From: Terriglobia bacterium
GTDB taxonomy: Bacteria; Acidobacteriota; Terriglobia; JAIQFV01
Length of the DNA stretch: 64,000 bases
Assembly (NCBI GenBank): GCA_020072965.1
Contig: JAIQFY010000001.1
Coordinates: 1 to 64,000 of the forward strand
Direction: 5' to 3'
Below are positions 45,695-56,420 of the stretch, piece after piece; within the stretch, counting starts at the first letter, position 1; each line of letters begins with the position of its first letter. Both the position numbers and the translations under genes were made by a program. The notes beneath the pieces are model-generated. The model was not told the origin of the DNA. It did not search any database and saw only the letters and a program-made list of their open reading frames with translations.

Positions 45695-47863
45695 ATGCCC
45701 GAAAAAATTAAATTGGCCTTGCTCTGGCACATGCATCAGCCCTTTTATAAGGATTCCCTGCAGGGATTGATGGAAATGCCATGGGTACGCTTGCATGCCT
45801 TGAAAGATTATTGGGGAATGGTTGCCATGCTCGAGGATTTTCCCCGGGCCCGGATGACCTTCAATGTGGTCCCGTCGCTTCTCGCCCAAATCGAGGACTT
45901 TCTCGCTCATCCGGACATTGATCCACTCTTCACGCTCGCGTTCCAGCCCGTGTCTTCTCTGACTGACAACCAGAAGCTATCCATGTTGGAGAACTTCTTT
46001 CAGGCCAATTACGAACATCAGATTGCCCGGTTTCCGAGACTCGAAGAGTTGTACCAACGCGCCCATCTCTCCCCGGATCCGACCTCCATCAATAGACTCC
46101 GACAATTCGGGACGCAGGATCTCCTCGATTTGCAGGTTCTTTCCCAGTTGTGCTGGTTTGATGAGATCTACCTGACCCGGGATGTGGTGACCCGGTCGCT
46201 AGTTGAAAAAGGGCGTCGATTTTCCGATGAGGATAAAGCCATGCTCCGGGACAAGGAGATGGAGTTGTTATCCCGCCTCATCCCGGTTTATCGCCAGGCG
46301 GCAGAGCGGGGACAGGTCGAACTCTCCACCACGCCTTTTTTCCACCCCATCCTCCCTTTGCTCTGCGATTCCTCCATTGCCAGTCAATCGCAACCCCGCT
46401 CCCCCTTTCCCATTCAACCTTTCCGGTATCCCCAGGACGCTGCTTTGCAGTTGAAAAAAGCCGTGGAGCAACATCAAAGACTCTTCGGCCGGGTCCCGTC
46501 CGGGGTCTGGCCCTCCGAGGGTTCGGTTTCCAACGCTGCCCTCGATGTGATCTCCGACAGTGGGTTTTCGTGGACGGCCACTGACGAGGGGATCCTGGCC
46601 CGGAGCCTGGGACTCGCATTTCATCGGACCCCCAGCGGGGAAATTCACCATTCGGAGATGTTGCATGCCTCCTATCAATACCGCAACACACCCCTGCGCA
46701 TCTTCTTCCGTGATCGGGAACTCTCCGATGCCATCGGCTTCCATTATTCCAGGATGCCCGCCCAGGAGGCCGTGGAAAATTTTATCCATCGCATCAAGTC
46801 TTCAGTCAAACTCTCTAGAGAATCCTCGCCCTGCGTTTCGATCATTCTCGATGGAGAGAACGCGTGGGATTACTTCCCGGAGAACGGCCGTCCCTTTTTG
46901 AAGGGACTCTACCAGCGATTGACCGAGGACCCGGGCGTCGAGATGGTCACCTTTTCCGATGCCTGTGCCCTTTTGAGCGCGCATGAACGAAGACTGGAAA
47001 ACATCTGGCCCGGTTCGTGGATTAACTCCGATTTCTCAATCTGGATCGGGGACCCCGAGGACAACCGGGCCTGGGAGCTTTTGAGCGACGCTCGCGAGGC
47101 GATGGAGATCTTCACAAAAGACCATCCCGACTTTACGGAAAGCCTATGCGGAAAGTCGGCCTGGGAATCGCTGCTCGCGGCCGAAGGGAGTGACTGGTGC
47201 TGGTGGTATGGACCCGAACACTCCACGGTCAACGATCTTCGTTTTGACCGGTTGTTCCGTTCCCACCTCATCAACTGTTATCAGCAGATGGGGCGGACCG
47301 TCCCGGGAAGTTTGGCACAACCCTTGAAGCGGCAGATCCCGAAACGACTTCACAATCTTCCGTTGGGGAAGGTGCATCCGGCCATTGATGGCCGCGTGTC
47401 CAGTTATTTTGAATGGATGGGGGCGGGATCGATCGAGGAGACCCAGAGCACCATGCATCAGGGCAGAAAGTGCTTTGAACGGGTTTTGTACGGGTGGGAC
47501 GAAGAGAATGTTTTTCTTAGGGTCGATCTGCCGGAGGCACTGCTCGAGAATTATCAGCCTGTTGATGTGAGGGTCTACTTCGATGCCGGCAACTGCCTGG
47601 TCTTCAAGGATGTCACGGCGCCACAAGGTGCAATTTCCGTGCTCTTCCGGGAAGAGAAGGTGGGAGCGGAGCGGGCGGTTAACAGGGCTGACGCGGAACC
47701 AGCTTTTGACAAGATGTTCGAAGCCCGCTTTCGAAAGTCTCTCTGGCCTGTTCCACCCGAGGGTGCGTTGTCTTTTTATGTCCTTCTGGAGATTGGGGGG
47801 GTTCCTGTTGAACGCATTCCCATGCATGGAAGCCTGACGGTCGACGATACTTTACTTGAGTAG
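45695..47863 (+). CDS. Glycoside hydrolase family 57 protein
   Basis: 722 residues. The N-terminal GH57 (beta/alpha)7 barrel starts at LALLWHMHQPFY (motif 1) and continues with FNVVPSLL. GVWPSEGS carries the probable nucleophile Glu (near residue 272), and WTATDEGIL and ILDGENAWDYF contain later catalytic or substrate residues. The C-terminal 200 residues form a beta-rich domain (SYFEWMGAG, VDVRVYFDAGN). Members act as alpha-amylases, amylopullulanases or branching enzymes on alpha-glucans such as glycogen. The absence of a signal peptide implies a cytoplasmic role. Divergent from lptFG with only 51 bp between. Confidence 0.9.
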   Translation: MPEKIKLALLWHMHQPFYKDSLQGLMEMPWVRLHALKDYWGMVAMLEDFPRARMTFNVVPSLLAQIEDFLAHPDIDPLFTLAFQPVSSLTDNQKLSMLENFFQANYEHQIARFPRLEELYQRAHLSPDPTSINRLRQFGTQDLLDLQVLSQLCWFDEIYLTRDVVTRSLVEKGRRFSDEDKAMLRDKEMELLSRLIPVYRQAAERGQVELSTTPFFHPILPLLCDSSIASQSQPRSPFPIQPFRYPQDAALQLKKAVEQHQRLFGRVPSGVWPSEGSVSNAALDVISDSGFSWTATDEGILARSLGLAFHRTPSGEIHHSEMLHASYQYRNTPLRIFFRDRELSDAIGFHYSRMPAQEAVENFIHRIKSSVKLSRESSPCVSIILDGENAWDYFPENGRPFLKGLYQRLTEDPGVEMVTFSDACALLSAHERRLENIWPGSWINSDFSIWIGDPEDNRAWELLSDAREAMEIFTKDHPDFTESLCGKSAWESLLAAEGSDWCWWYGPEHSTVNDLRFDRLFRSHLINCYQQMGRTVPGSLAQPLKRQIPKRLHNLPLGKVHPAIDGRVSSYFEWMGAGSIEETQSTMHQGRKCFERVLYGWDEENVFLRVDLPEALLENYQPVDVRVYFDAGNCLVFKDVTAPQGAISVLFREEKVGAERAVNRADAEPAFDKMFEARFRKSLWPVPPEGALSFYVLLEIGGVPVERIPMHGSLTVDDTLLE

Positions 47864-48028
47864 GTGAGGTGAGTCGAGCCCTCCCGGAGAGCCATCCTTA
47901 AAGAGACCGGTCATTCATTCTTCACGCCAATTGTGCATCCAAGGCGGGCGGCCACTGAGGTCGACCTTAAAAGCAGGTCCCCAGTGGAGCCTTGAGAGGG
48001 TCCGCCCAGACAGAATTTTGTCCCTCGC

Positions 48029-49438
48029 TCACCGCCCCGGTGTTCCTCTCTGCGGGCTGGGTGGCCGGGGCACTGTCACCGGACTCAAATCGCCCTCCTT
48101 GTCCACGGCGCGCACCCCAAAGATCAAATTGTCCTTTGACAGACCCTTCAGTGTGAACTCGGTGACGTTGCCGACATACAGCTCATGTTGCCAGTCCGGC
48201 GCCGTGGTATCTCTCCATACAACCGCATACCCGGCGACGTTCGACCCGGGATTGGCAGACCAATGAATGAGGGTGTCGTAGGCCTGGCGTGCTGAGCCGA
48301 ATCGCACATTTTCGGGAGCCACAGGCCCCAGCGCGAGTGAAGCCAGGGTAGCTGCATTGAGCCGGGCGACCTGTGCTATATAGCCGGGTGAGACAAACTC
48401 AGGCAAATCTCCATATTGAACCCCCCCTTCAGTTCGCGGGGTTTGATGCTGATGCCGGAAATCTTCGTGCAACTCGGAAAAGCGAACCGCCGCAAACCCG
48501 CTTTCATTAAACGCAGTATGGTCGCCCCCCCGTCCATATCGGTCCCGGCGAAATACCATCATGACCTTGAAGTCAGGGACGTATTTGACAGCGGTCTCTT
48601 CGGTATAGCGCGCCAGTTGCCGCGAGGGTGAATCCTCTTCACCACCGATGGCCTCACGCAACCGCTTGTCGGCCTCAGTTTCGTTGACCGGCACCCCTTC
48701 AGAAAATACCCTCACGACCTGATTATTGATCTCCTCGCCCCCTCCTTGAATGTTGCCCACGATGTCATCGTTGAGCATGGCTGCGACGTTCCAGTTCTTC
48801 TCCTTCGCCATTCGGGCCCAGTGCGTGGACCCGATCAACCCCTGCTCCTCGCCCGCGACGCTGAGGAAGACCAGCGTCGCATCGAACTGGTACTTGCTCA
48901 TGACTCGAGCCAGCTCCATCGAGACTGCGGTGCCGCTGGCATCATCATCCGCTCCGGGGGCGTTGCACTTCGTGTCCATCATCTGAGTACACATGGAATC
49001 ATAATGTCCGCTCACCACATAGATTCGGGCGGCGGAATCCGGCCGTGACCCCGGCAATGTCGCCACCACGTTGACAATCTCGGTGGGCTTGGGGACGCGG
49101 GATCGGTAACGGGGCTCAATATCCTTGGGATCGATAATGAATGAGTCAAACTCCACCTTGAGACGCCCGCCACTCTCCCTGGAATACTTCTCCAATTCGC
49201 TTTTGATCCATCGACGGGCCGCTCCTATTCCCCGGCCTTCGGCGTCCGTCTCGGAGAGCGTGTGTCGAGTCCCAAAGCTGACCAGCTTTTCGATTATCTG
49301 TTTGATGTTCTGTGATGAAATCTCCTGGACGATCTTCTCAACCTCCGGGTTCCGGGCAGGGAGGGGTTGGCCTGAGCATGGGATGACTAAACCCACCCAA
49401 ACAAGCAAAACCGCAAAGGCGTCGAAACGAATTTGCAT
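48029..49438 (-). CDS. Secreted M28 aminopeptidase with C-terminal fibronectin III-like domain
   Basis: 469 residues from ATG 49438 (SD CAGGAG). The signal peptide ends near IPCSGQ. The M28 zinc site is visible: VSGHYDSM (His, Asp), GADDDASGTA (bridging Asp), AGEEQGLIGS (catalytic Glu-Glu), NDDIVGN and a late His in SELHEDFRHQHQ. A C-terminal FnIII-like module (APENVRFGS ... GVRAVDKEGDLSP) may attach it to a surface or polymer. It probably degrades extracellular peptides. Monocistronic. Confidence 0.93.
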   Translation of the reverse strand: MQIRFDAFAVLLVWVGLVIPCSGQPLPARNPEVEKIVQEISSQNIKQIIEKLVSFGTRHTLSETDAEGRGIGAARRWIKSELEKYSRESGGRLKVEFDSFIIDPKDIEPRYRSRVPKPTEIVNVVATLPGSRPDSAARIYVVSGHYDSMCTQMMDTKCNAPGADDDASGTAVSMELARVMSKYQFDATLVFLSVAGEEQGLIGSTHWARMAKEKNWNVAAMLNDDIVGNIQGGGEEINNQVVRVFSEGVPVNETEADKRLREAIGGEEDSPSRQLARYTEETAVKYVPDFKVMMVFRRDRYGRGGDHTAFNESGFAAVRFSELHEDFRHQHQTPRTEGGVQYGDLPEFVSPGYIAQVARLNAATLASLALGPVAPENVRFGSARQAYDTLIHWSANPGSNVAGYAVVWRDTTAPDWQHELYVGNVTEFTLKGLSKDNLIFGVRAVDKEGDLSPVTVPRPPSPQRGTPGR

Positions 49439-49812
49439 ACACACTCCTGGCGATTGGAATAGACTCCTGTGATAAAATAATGGCGTGGGTAAAGGGCGAT
49501 TCGTCAATCAGAAGCTTGGGAAACGCGTCCACCGGGGCATTGGACAGCACCTCGGGAAGGCTCAAACCAAGGGCCCTCTAGATAAGATATCTCAGCGCCG
49601 CCACCTTGTGGATCCTTGCGGACCACGTATCCCCGACGAGGAGAGGCCTGGAAAAAAGTCCCTCCCGCAGGGGTCATGAGGGCTGCTCGAAGCCTCTTCC
49701 CGGGGTCCGCCTCATGAAGATCAAGTCTGATTCCCGAAGAAGATTTCGCCCCTTTCCGATCCCTGCCCGGTCCAGGGAGATGGAGGCCGTTACTTGATGG
49801 ATGTTCTTCCCC
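49439..49812. other. Intergenic region without recognised genes
   Basis: About 375 bp between two minus-strand genes. No coding frame, RNA gene or repeat is recognised. It should hold the promoter of the M28 peptidase. Confidence 0.35.
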
Positions 49813-51570
49813 TCATGGCCTCGCCGCCACTTTCCCGTAAACCAGTTTACCCCCAAGGAACGTTTTCTCGACCTCCGTCCGCAGAATCAATTGAGGTTCA
49901 ATTTTCATAATATCGTGGCTCAGAACCACCAGGTCAGCGAGCTTTCCTTCCTGAATGGACCCCTTAAGATTCTCCTCGAAGGCGGCATAGGCTGCGTCGA
50001 GGGTGAAGGATCGAAGCGCCTCTTCACGGGTCAAGCGCTCCTGAGCAAACCAGCCTGCCGTCGGCCACCCGCTTTGATCCTGACGTGTGATCGCTGCATA
50101 AAAGCCCCATAGCGGGTTGGGGTTCTCCACCGGGAAGTCAGATCCGGCCGCAATCCGAACCCCGGTCTTCAGCAGCGAGCGCCAGGCATAGGCTCCTTTG
50201 ATCCGCTCGGGTCCGACGCGCTGCTCGGCCCACCGCATGTCACTGGTACAGTGGGTGGGCTGCATCGAGGGGATGACATGCAATATCGCAAATCGGGGAA
50301 GATCGTTCAGGGCTAGAATCTGGGCATGCTCATCGCGCAAACGCAATTGGTTCACCTTCGGGTTTTCCTTTTCGAGGCTTTCCACAACATCAAGCCAGAT
50401 GCGATTGGCGCGGTCGCCTATGGCATGCGTATTGACCTGAAAGCCCCCATCGGTGGCTTTCTTTGCCCAGGCATATATGGCCTCTTTGGGTGTGACCATC
50501 AAGCCGGTATTCTTGGGATCATCACTATAGGGCTCCAGCATGGCAGCCCCCCTGGATCCGAGCGCGCCGTCAGCTACAATCTTAAGGGATCGGACTGTCA
50601 GTCGATTTCCACCATATCCAATGAGGGGCCCCGTCTTGAGATAGGCATCCAGCGTCAAGGCCGCTGGAGAATTGAGGGGACTGCCCGTCGCCATGATCAT
50701 GGCGTAGACACGGAAGTCGAACCGGCGCTCGCCAATTAACTCCTTGTAAACCTCCAGCGTCTCTCCTCCCACTCCTGCATCGTGAACCTCCGTCAAACCA
50801 TCCGAGAGACATTTTTGGATCGCACGCAGGGCAGCCCTCTTAATCTGGTCACGGGTGAGGGGAGGGATATGTCGTCCGACAAGGGACATGGCATTGTCAA
50901 CAAAGACACCCGTGGGCTCGCCGGTTTTTTCATCGCGGACGATTCTGCCGCCGGGCGGATCCGGGGTCTGCCGAGTAATCCCGGCAATTTCCATCGCCCG
51001 GGCGTTGGCCAGCCCGGCGTGACCGTCCACGCGGGTCAGCCACACGGGATTGTCAGGGGACACGGCACTCAGTTCGCGATGATCGGGAAAATCTTTCACT
51101 GGCCACCGCGTCTGATCCCACCCGCGCCCCTGCACCCATTCTCCGCGAGGACTCTCCGTCACCTTTAGTCTCACCATCGCCACGACCTCGGCGTAGCTGC
51201 GGGTCTCCACAAAACTCAATCGCTGTAAACTTTCCCCGAGTCCGATGAAATGACCGTGGGCGTCGATGAAGCCCGGGATAACCGTCTTGCCCTCGAGATC
51301 GACAACCTCGGTCTTTGGACCTTTGAACCGGGTGGCCCCTTCATTTGTCCCCACAAACAGGATCTTTTCCCCCTGAATCGCGATGGCCTGTTCGTGCGGA
51401 CTTTTGGAATTCATGGTGTAAATGTTCCCGTTCAACAACACCGTGTCCGCCGATCCATTCGCCGGACTCGGCGGGCGCTGCGGTCCGGCTTGGGCTCGTA
51501 AGATCTGATGCACCATGATCACCGCAAACAGGAGAAGCACCAGAACCGGGAGAACTTTTCGTGCCTTCAT
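49813..51570 (-). CDS. Exported amidohydrolase (YtcJ-like, amidohydrolase_3)
   Basis: 585 residues from ATG 51570, with SD AAGGGGA. The signal peptide (1-24) ends LRAQAG. The N-terminal beta-sandwich segment GNIYTMNSKSPHEQAIAI leads to the metal-binding GFIDAHGHFIGLG (HxH). Further metal or catalytic residues are in EVHDAG, NTHAIGDRAN and AAGSDFPVENPNP (Asp). The C-terminal GKLADLVVLSHDIM closes the sandwich. Family members hydrolyse amide, imide or cyclic substrates; the substrate here is unknown. Export is unusual for the family but common in acidobacterial-type homologues. Confidence 0.9.
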   Translation of the reverse strand: MKARKVLPVLVLLLFAVIMVHQILRAQAGPQRPPSPANGSADTVLLNGNIYTMNSKSPHEQAIAIQGEKILFVGTNEGATRFKGPKTEVVDLEGKTVIPGFIDAHGHFIGLGESLQRLSFVETRSYAEVVAMVRLKVTESPRGEWVQGRGWDQTRWPVKDFPDHRELSAVSPDNPVWLTRVDGHAGLANARAMEIAGITRQTPDPPGGRIVRDEKTGEPTGVFVDNAMSLVGRHIPPLTRDQIKRAALRAIQKCLSDGLTEVHDAGVGGETLEVYKELIGERRFDFRVYAMIMATGSPLNSPAALTLDAYLKTGPLIGYGGNRLTVRSLKIVADGALGSRGAAMLEPYSDDPKNTGLMVTPKEAIYAWAKKATDGGFQVNTHAIGDRANRIWLDVVESLEKENPKVNQLRLRDEHAQILALNDLPRFAILHVIPSMQPTHCTSDMRWAEQRVGPERIKGAYAWRSLLKTGVRIAAGSDFPVENPNPLWGFYAAITRQDQSGWPTAGWFAQERLTREEALRSFTLDAAYAAFEENLKGSIQEGKLADLVVLSHDIMKIEPQLILRTEVEKTFLGGKLVYGKVAARP

Positions 51571-52202
51571 ATTAAGATCCCCTTGGCGTCGAATTTTTGA
51601 CCCCAGAACATCAAATGGCAAGTTGCAGGGCCGGCCCTGAACTAATGCTCACTTCCAGTTCGATTCAAGCCGCCGACGATTCTATCTCTCCCGAGACTGA
51701 GATTCTAGCAATTAGTTTCCATCCTCTTACCCCGAATGGAAGTCATGCCTGCCCAAGGGATTCGGTTAATTGCTCGATCCTCCAAACTCTTGGTGTATGA
51801 GGCTTTCTGAGACAAACCGCTGCGCAGGGCAAAGGCGCTTCATGTGAGGATTCCCTGCAGAAATCATTAACGCCTAAATATCGACAAGCCGATAAGTTAA
51901 TGGAGCCCGAGGATCAGGGTACTGGATTTCAATACATACGGTCTCTCTTCGGCCTGATGATCAAACCCGAGAAGGCATGGTTGGGAAATCTGGGGCGGAG
52001 AAAACGCCCAGCATTTCTCCACAAGAGCCAGGATGCGGGCTCTCTTAAACTGTCCGGGGGTGTCTCGCCCCTCCTGAAACCAGGGGTTTGAAATGCGGTC
52101 GTGTTGGTCCCGATCCACCGGACCCTAAGCCCTGAGGTGAACCGGGGTGGTGAACGTATACTCGAAATGTTTTAGAAGATCGTGTCATCGAAGGTCATCC
52201 AT
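51571..52202. other. Divergent intergenic region
   Basis: About 630 bp between the amidohydrolase (minus) and the hybrid kinase (plus). Short frames here lack coding character, and no consensus promoter or RNA is recognised. Confidence 0.35.
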
Positions 52203-55200
52203 ATGAGACGAAGCATCGGGATCATCGCTTTGACCATTGGGGCCCTGCTGGCAGTCACCCTGCTCGCCTTTCATCTCCACCAGCGAAGTACAGAGGAGGT
52301 GGTGTCAGGCTTTCAAGACCAGCAACTTCTCATGGCCCGGCATGTAGCGAATCAGATTGCCTCCTACCTGCGGGATCGCTCGCAGCGAGTTCGACTCCTC
52401 TCCACCCTCGCCTCATCGAAGCCACTTGATTTGGACCGCCTGTCAAAGAACATCGACGATTACTTTCAGTATGTGAAAACCAAGAGTGTCAAGGCAATCA
52501 CCGTTTATGATGAAGCCGGAAGGGTCATTTACTCCGTCTCGAGCAGCGTCGCCACCAGGAAGGACGCCCCCGCGGAGCTACTTGCCTGGGCTCGAAGACC
52601 TGAGAACCAGGGAAAGGTCTACTTATCACCGGTTGTAGTCCCCTCTGCTCCAGGTGAAAACCCCCCTTCCTATGCCCTGCTTCTTTTTGAGCCCGTCCGA
52701 TTCGAAAATGCGCCCCCGGATGACCCCAAGGGCAGCCCGATGCTAGCCGGAGGGATCTCCCTTCTCGTGGATATGAATGAGCTCCTGAGCGGGCAATTGG
52801 CTCTCGTTAGCCCCAAGCAGAAGGCTCCTCAGGCCTGGATTGTTGATGAAAAGGGCACTCTCTTGTTTCACCCCGAACATCCTGAAATGGTCTTGAGAAG
52901 CATACGTCGCCGAGAGGCTCAGTGCGATCAATGTCACATCTCCATGAATTATGTGGAGAAGATCCTCCGAGAGAAACAAGGTATTGTCGATTACACCGTC
53001 AGCAATTCATCCAAGAAGCTGGCGGCTTTTGCCCCAATCGAGTTTGAAGAGGCCCGATGGATTGTGGTTGTCAATGCACCCTATGATGCCGTGACCGCCT
53101 TTGTAAGAAGGAGTTTTCGCGACACGTTGATGCTTCTGGCCGTGACCATTCTTGCCCTTGTGACCGGCTCCTCCTTGGTTTACCGGGACTACCGGTCGAG
53201 GATCCGTGCAGAAGAGGAAGCACTGCAATGGAGGGAAAAACGGGCCCTGGAGGAAAAGGCGCGGGAGTCGGAGGAACGGTATCGGCGGCTAATAGAACTC
53301 TCTCCTGATGCCATTTTCATACAGTGCGAAGGGAAGGTTGTCTTCATAAACGCGGCTGGGGCGAGTCTCCTGGGTGCAACCCATCCGGAACAACTTCTGG
53401 GAAGACCCATCCTGGAACTGGTCCACCCCGATTTCCGGGGGATTGTCAAAGAACGCATGGAGATGCTCAGGCAGGGGAGGGATCTTTCTGCCCTCGAAGA
53501 AAAGTATCTCCGGCTCGATGGCAGCTCAATTGAGGTGGAGGTTATCGCGACGCCATTTACCTATCACGATAAACCCGCTGCCCAGGTGATCGTGCGTGAC
53601 ATCACCGAACGCAAGCGAGCTGACTCGTTGTTGAGAAAGAGTGAAGAACACTTTCGCTCTCTGATCGAAAATGCCTCCGATCTGATCTTCGTCCTGAATG
53701 CAGATCGGACAATCCGTTACGGCAGCCCCTCGATCGAACGGGTGCTGGGGTATAAGCCGGAGGATTACATTGGAAAAGACGCCCTCGAGTTTGCCGATCC
53801 CGCGGACATTCCCGGTATCGCGAATTCCATCTCACGGTCGGTCAAGCAGCCCGGAGAAGTTTCCACGGTCGAGCATAGGATCAAGGGCAAGGACGGCACC
53901 TGGCTCTACTTTGAGTCTCGGGGAAGAACCCTCAAGGATCCTGAAGTAGGTCTCACTGCCGTGGTCAATTCTCATGACATCACCGACCGCAAGCTGGCAG
54001 AGGAAGCGGTCAGGCAGAGTGAGGAAAGGTATCGAGGGCTCTTTGAGACGATGCATGAAGGATTCGGTTTACATGAGATTATTTGTGATGACAGCGGAAA
54101 ACCCATCGACTACCGATTTCTTGAGGTGAATTCGGCGTTTGAGGCAATGACAGGCCTTCGGTCATCACAAATCATCGGGAAGACCGTAAGACAAATCCTT
54201 CCGGAATTGGAACCCCATTGGATCGATGCCTACGGAAAGGTTGCGCTCACAGGTGAGCCTGTTCAATTCGAGAGTTACTCAGAATCCTTAAAGAAACACT
54301 TCGAAGTCGCGGCCTATCGCCCGAAGAGCGGCCAGTTCGCCGCTACCATCGTGGACATCACGGAGCGCAAGCGTGCGGAAGAAGCGATCCTGAAACGGAG
54401 CCGACAGCTGCAGATCCTTTCACGTGCCGCCCAGGAGATTAATTTGGTCCTCGAAGTCCCCGTGATTATGCGCAGCCTGGTCGCGTCGGCGATGGAGTTG
54501 GTTGATGCCACGTCAGGAGGGGCGGGGCTCATGTTGGATGGGAAGATAGTCTTTACCGAGTATAACAAGGAAGGATCTGTCATTCCGATTGATTACAGTT
54601 TCATGGCAGGGCAAGGCGTTCCCGGTTGGGTATTACAGGGAAGGAAACCTTATATCGCAAATGATGCCGAGCACGATCCGCAGGTCCTCCCCGAAATTCA
54701 AAAGGCACTGGGCTTCCGTGATCTAATCAACGTCCCTATTTTCAGCCGGCGCGGAGAACTCCTGGGTGTTTTTGAAATTCACAACACCCGGGGGGGCGCG
54801 GGGTTTGACGAGAATGACGTGGACCTTCTCCAGGGGCTGGCAGCAAGTGCCGCGGGAGCCCTTGAGAACGCGCAAATCCTGATTGAGCGCTCCCAGGCAG
54901 AGATGGAGACGGCCCGCCAGAAGACCCTGTTTCAACAGCTGTTTGAAAATGCGCCCGCAGCCATCGCACTGCTAGATGAGCACGACCGGATACTCCAGGT
55001 GAATAAAGGGTTCGAGACCATGTTTCATTTTTCCTCCCATGAAGTTCTGGGAAGGCATATCAACGAAACTGTCGTCTCCGAGGAGTTTTTCGAAGAGGCT
55101 TCTCTCTTATCCTCAAGGGTCCTGCATGGGGAGACAGTTGAAATTCAATCGACGAGATGTAGTAAGGATGGGGCGCTCATCCCTGTTCAAATATATGGGG

Positions 55201-56420
55201 TACCCATCGTGATCAATCAAAGACAAACGGGTATCTACGGCATGTATGTCGACCTGAGCGAATCCAAGCGCCTGGAGGAGCAGTTTCGGCAGGCCCAGAA
55301 GATGGAGGCTGTCGGCCGGTTGGCAGGGGGTGTGGCCCATGATTTCAATAACCTGCTCACCGCCATCATGGGATATTCCGAGTTGCTGCTTATGCGTCTC
55401 GATGGTCCGGATCCCTTGCGGAAAAATGTGGAGGAGATCAAGAAGGCCGGGGAGCGCGCGGCATCACTGACCCGCCAGCTGCTCGCCTTCAGCCGACGGC
55501 AGGTCCTCCAACCTCAGGTGATGGACTTGAATATTGTCGTCTCCGGGATGGAAAAACTGGTCCGCCGCCTCATCGGTGAAGACATCGATTTGCGACTGGC
55601 GCTTCAGTCTCCGCTGGGTAATGTGAAAGCTGATCCCGGGCAAATTGAGCAGGTCATCTTGAATCTTGTGATCAATTCCCGCGATGCCATGCCCCATGGG
55701 GGAAAGCTGATTCTGGAAACGGACAGCATCATCCTGGACGAGGAGTACGTCTGGAAGTATCCGGGAGCCAAACCAGGAACTTATGTGATGCTCATGGTGA
55801 GCGACACCGGATCGGGGATGAACACCGAGGTACAATCCCATCTGTTTGAGCCGTTCTTCACTACTAAAGAGAAGGGGAAGGGAACCGGTCTGGGGCTTTC
55901 CACCGTTTATGGTATCGTCAAACAAAGTAACGGCTATATTAGCGCCTACAGCGAGGAAGGACGGGGGTCGACCTTCAAGGTTTATCTTCCCCGGGTGGAC
56001 GACCTCGCGGCCAATGCTAAAACTCCTGTCGAACCTGAAAAATGGGTGGCGGGCTCGGAAACCGTTCTCCTCGTGGAGGATGAACAAGCCATCCGGGGGT
56101 TGATGCAGGCCATGCTCCGGATGAAAGGCTATACTGTCCTCGAAGCAGCGGACGGACAAGAAGCGCTTGGCCTATTCAAAGGCAATGAGGACCGCATCGA
56201 TCTCGTGATCACCGACGTGGTCATGCCAAGAATGAGCGGCAGGGAGCTTGCCACTCGGATCGCTGCCGACCGGCCCAAGACCAAGGTGCTCTTCGTTTCA
56301 GGGTATAGTGAAGAGGCCGTTCTATATCAAGGGATCTTCGAGCCGGGAACAGCGTTCCTTCAAAAGCCTTTCACGCCCGATTCGCTGGCCCGGAAAGTCC
56401 GCGAAGTGCTCGACAACTGA
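52203..56420 (+). CDS. Hybrid sensor histidine kinase with periplasmic CXXCH (haem c) sensor, PAS/GAF domains and receiver
   Basis: 1405 residues from ATG 52203 (GAAGG upstream); a GTG at 52182 is an alternative. TM1 (about 5-24) and TM2 (about 308-326) enclose a Cache-like periplasmic domain that contains CDQCH (241-245), a covalent haem c motif. Cytoplasmic order: PAS (from about 355), PAS (479), PAS (606), GAF (733-892), PAS (909), HisKA with phospho-His1046 in GGVAHDFNNL, HATPase (GTGLGLSTVYGIVKQ), and a C-terminal receiver with phospho-acceptor Asp1338 (LVITDVVMP). It probably senses redox state, oxygen, NO or a haem ligand outside the cytoplasm. No separate DNA-binding regulator is adjacent. 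Confidence 0.93.
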   Translation: MRRSIGIIALTIGALLAVTLLAFHLHQRSTEEVVSGFQDQQLLMARHVANQIASYLRDRSQRVRLLSTLASSKPLDLDRLSKNIDDYFQYVKTKSVKAITVYDEAGRVIYSVSSSVATRKDAPAELLAWARRPENQGKVYLSPVVVPSAPGENPPSYALLLFEPVRFENAPPDDPKGSPMLAGGISLLVDMNELLSGQLALVSPKQKAPQAWIVDEKGTLLFHPEHPEMVLRSIRRREAQCDQCHISMNYVEKILREKQGIVDYTVSNSSKKLAAFAPIEFEEARWIVVVNAPYDAVTAFVRRSFRDTLMLLAVTILALVTGSSLVYRDYRSRIRAEEEALQWREKRALEEKARESEERYRRLIELSPDAIFIQCEGKVVFINAAGASLLGATHPEQLLGRPILELVHPDFRGIVKERMEMLRQGRDLSALEEKYLRLDGSSIEVEVIATPFTYHDKPAAQVIVRDITERKRADSLLRKSEEHFRSLIENASDLIFVLNADRTIRYGSPSIERVLGYKPEDYIGKDALEFADPADIPGIANSISRSVKQPGEVSTVEHRIKGKDGTWLYFESRGRTLKDPEVGLTAVVNSHDITDRKLAEEAVRQSEERYRGLFETMHEGFGLHEIICDDSGKPIDYRFLEVNSAFEAMTGLRSSQIIGKTVRQILPELEPHWIDAYGKVALTGEPVQFESYSESLKKHFEVAAYRPKSGQFAATIVDITERKRAEEAILKRSRQLQILSRAAQEINLVLEVPVIMRSLVASAMELVDATSGGAGLMLDGKIVFTEYNKEGSVIPIDYSFMAGQGVPGWVLQGRKPYIANDAEHDPQVLPEIQKALGFRDLINVPIFSRRGELLGVFEIHNTRGGAGFDENDVDLLQGLAASAAGALENAQILIERSQAEMETARQKTLFQQLFENAPAAIALLDEHDRILQVNKGFETMFHFSSHEVLGRHINETVVSEEFFEEASLLSSRVLHGETVEIQSTRCSKDGALIPVQIYGVPIVINQRQTGIYGMYVDLSESKRLEEQFRQAQKMEAVGRLAGGVAHDFNNLLTAIMGYSELLLMRLDGPDPLRKNVEEIKKAGERAASLTRQLLAFSRRQVLQPQVMDLNIVVSGMEKLVRRLIGEDIDLRLALQSPLGNVKADPGQIEQVILNLVINSRDAMPHGGKLILETDSIILDEEYVWKYPGAKPGTYVMLMVSDTGSGMNTEVQSHLFEPFFTTKEKGKGTGLGLSTVYGIVKQSNGYISAYSEEGRGSTFKVYLPRVDDLAANAKTPVEPEKWVAGSETVLLVEDEQAIRGLMQAMLRMKGYTVLEAADGQEALGLFKGNEDRIDLVITDVVMPRMSGRELATRIAADRPKTKVLFVSGYSEEAVLYQGIFEPGTAFLQKPFTPDSLARKVREVLDN

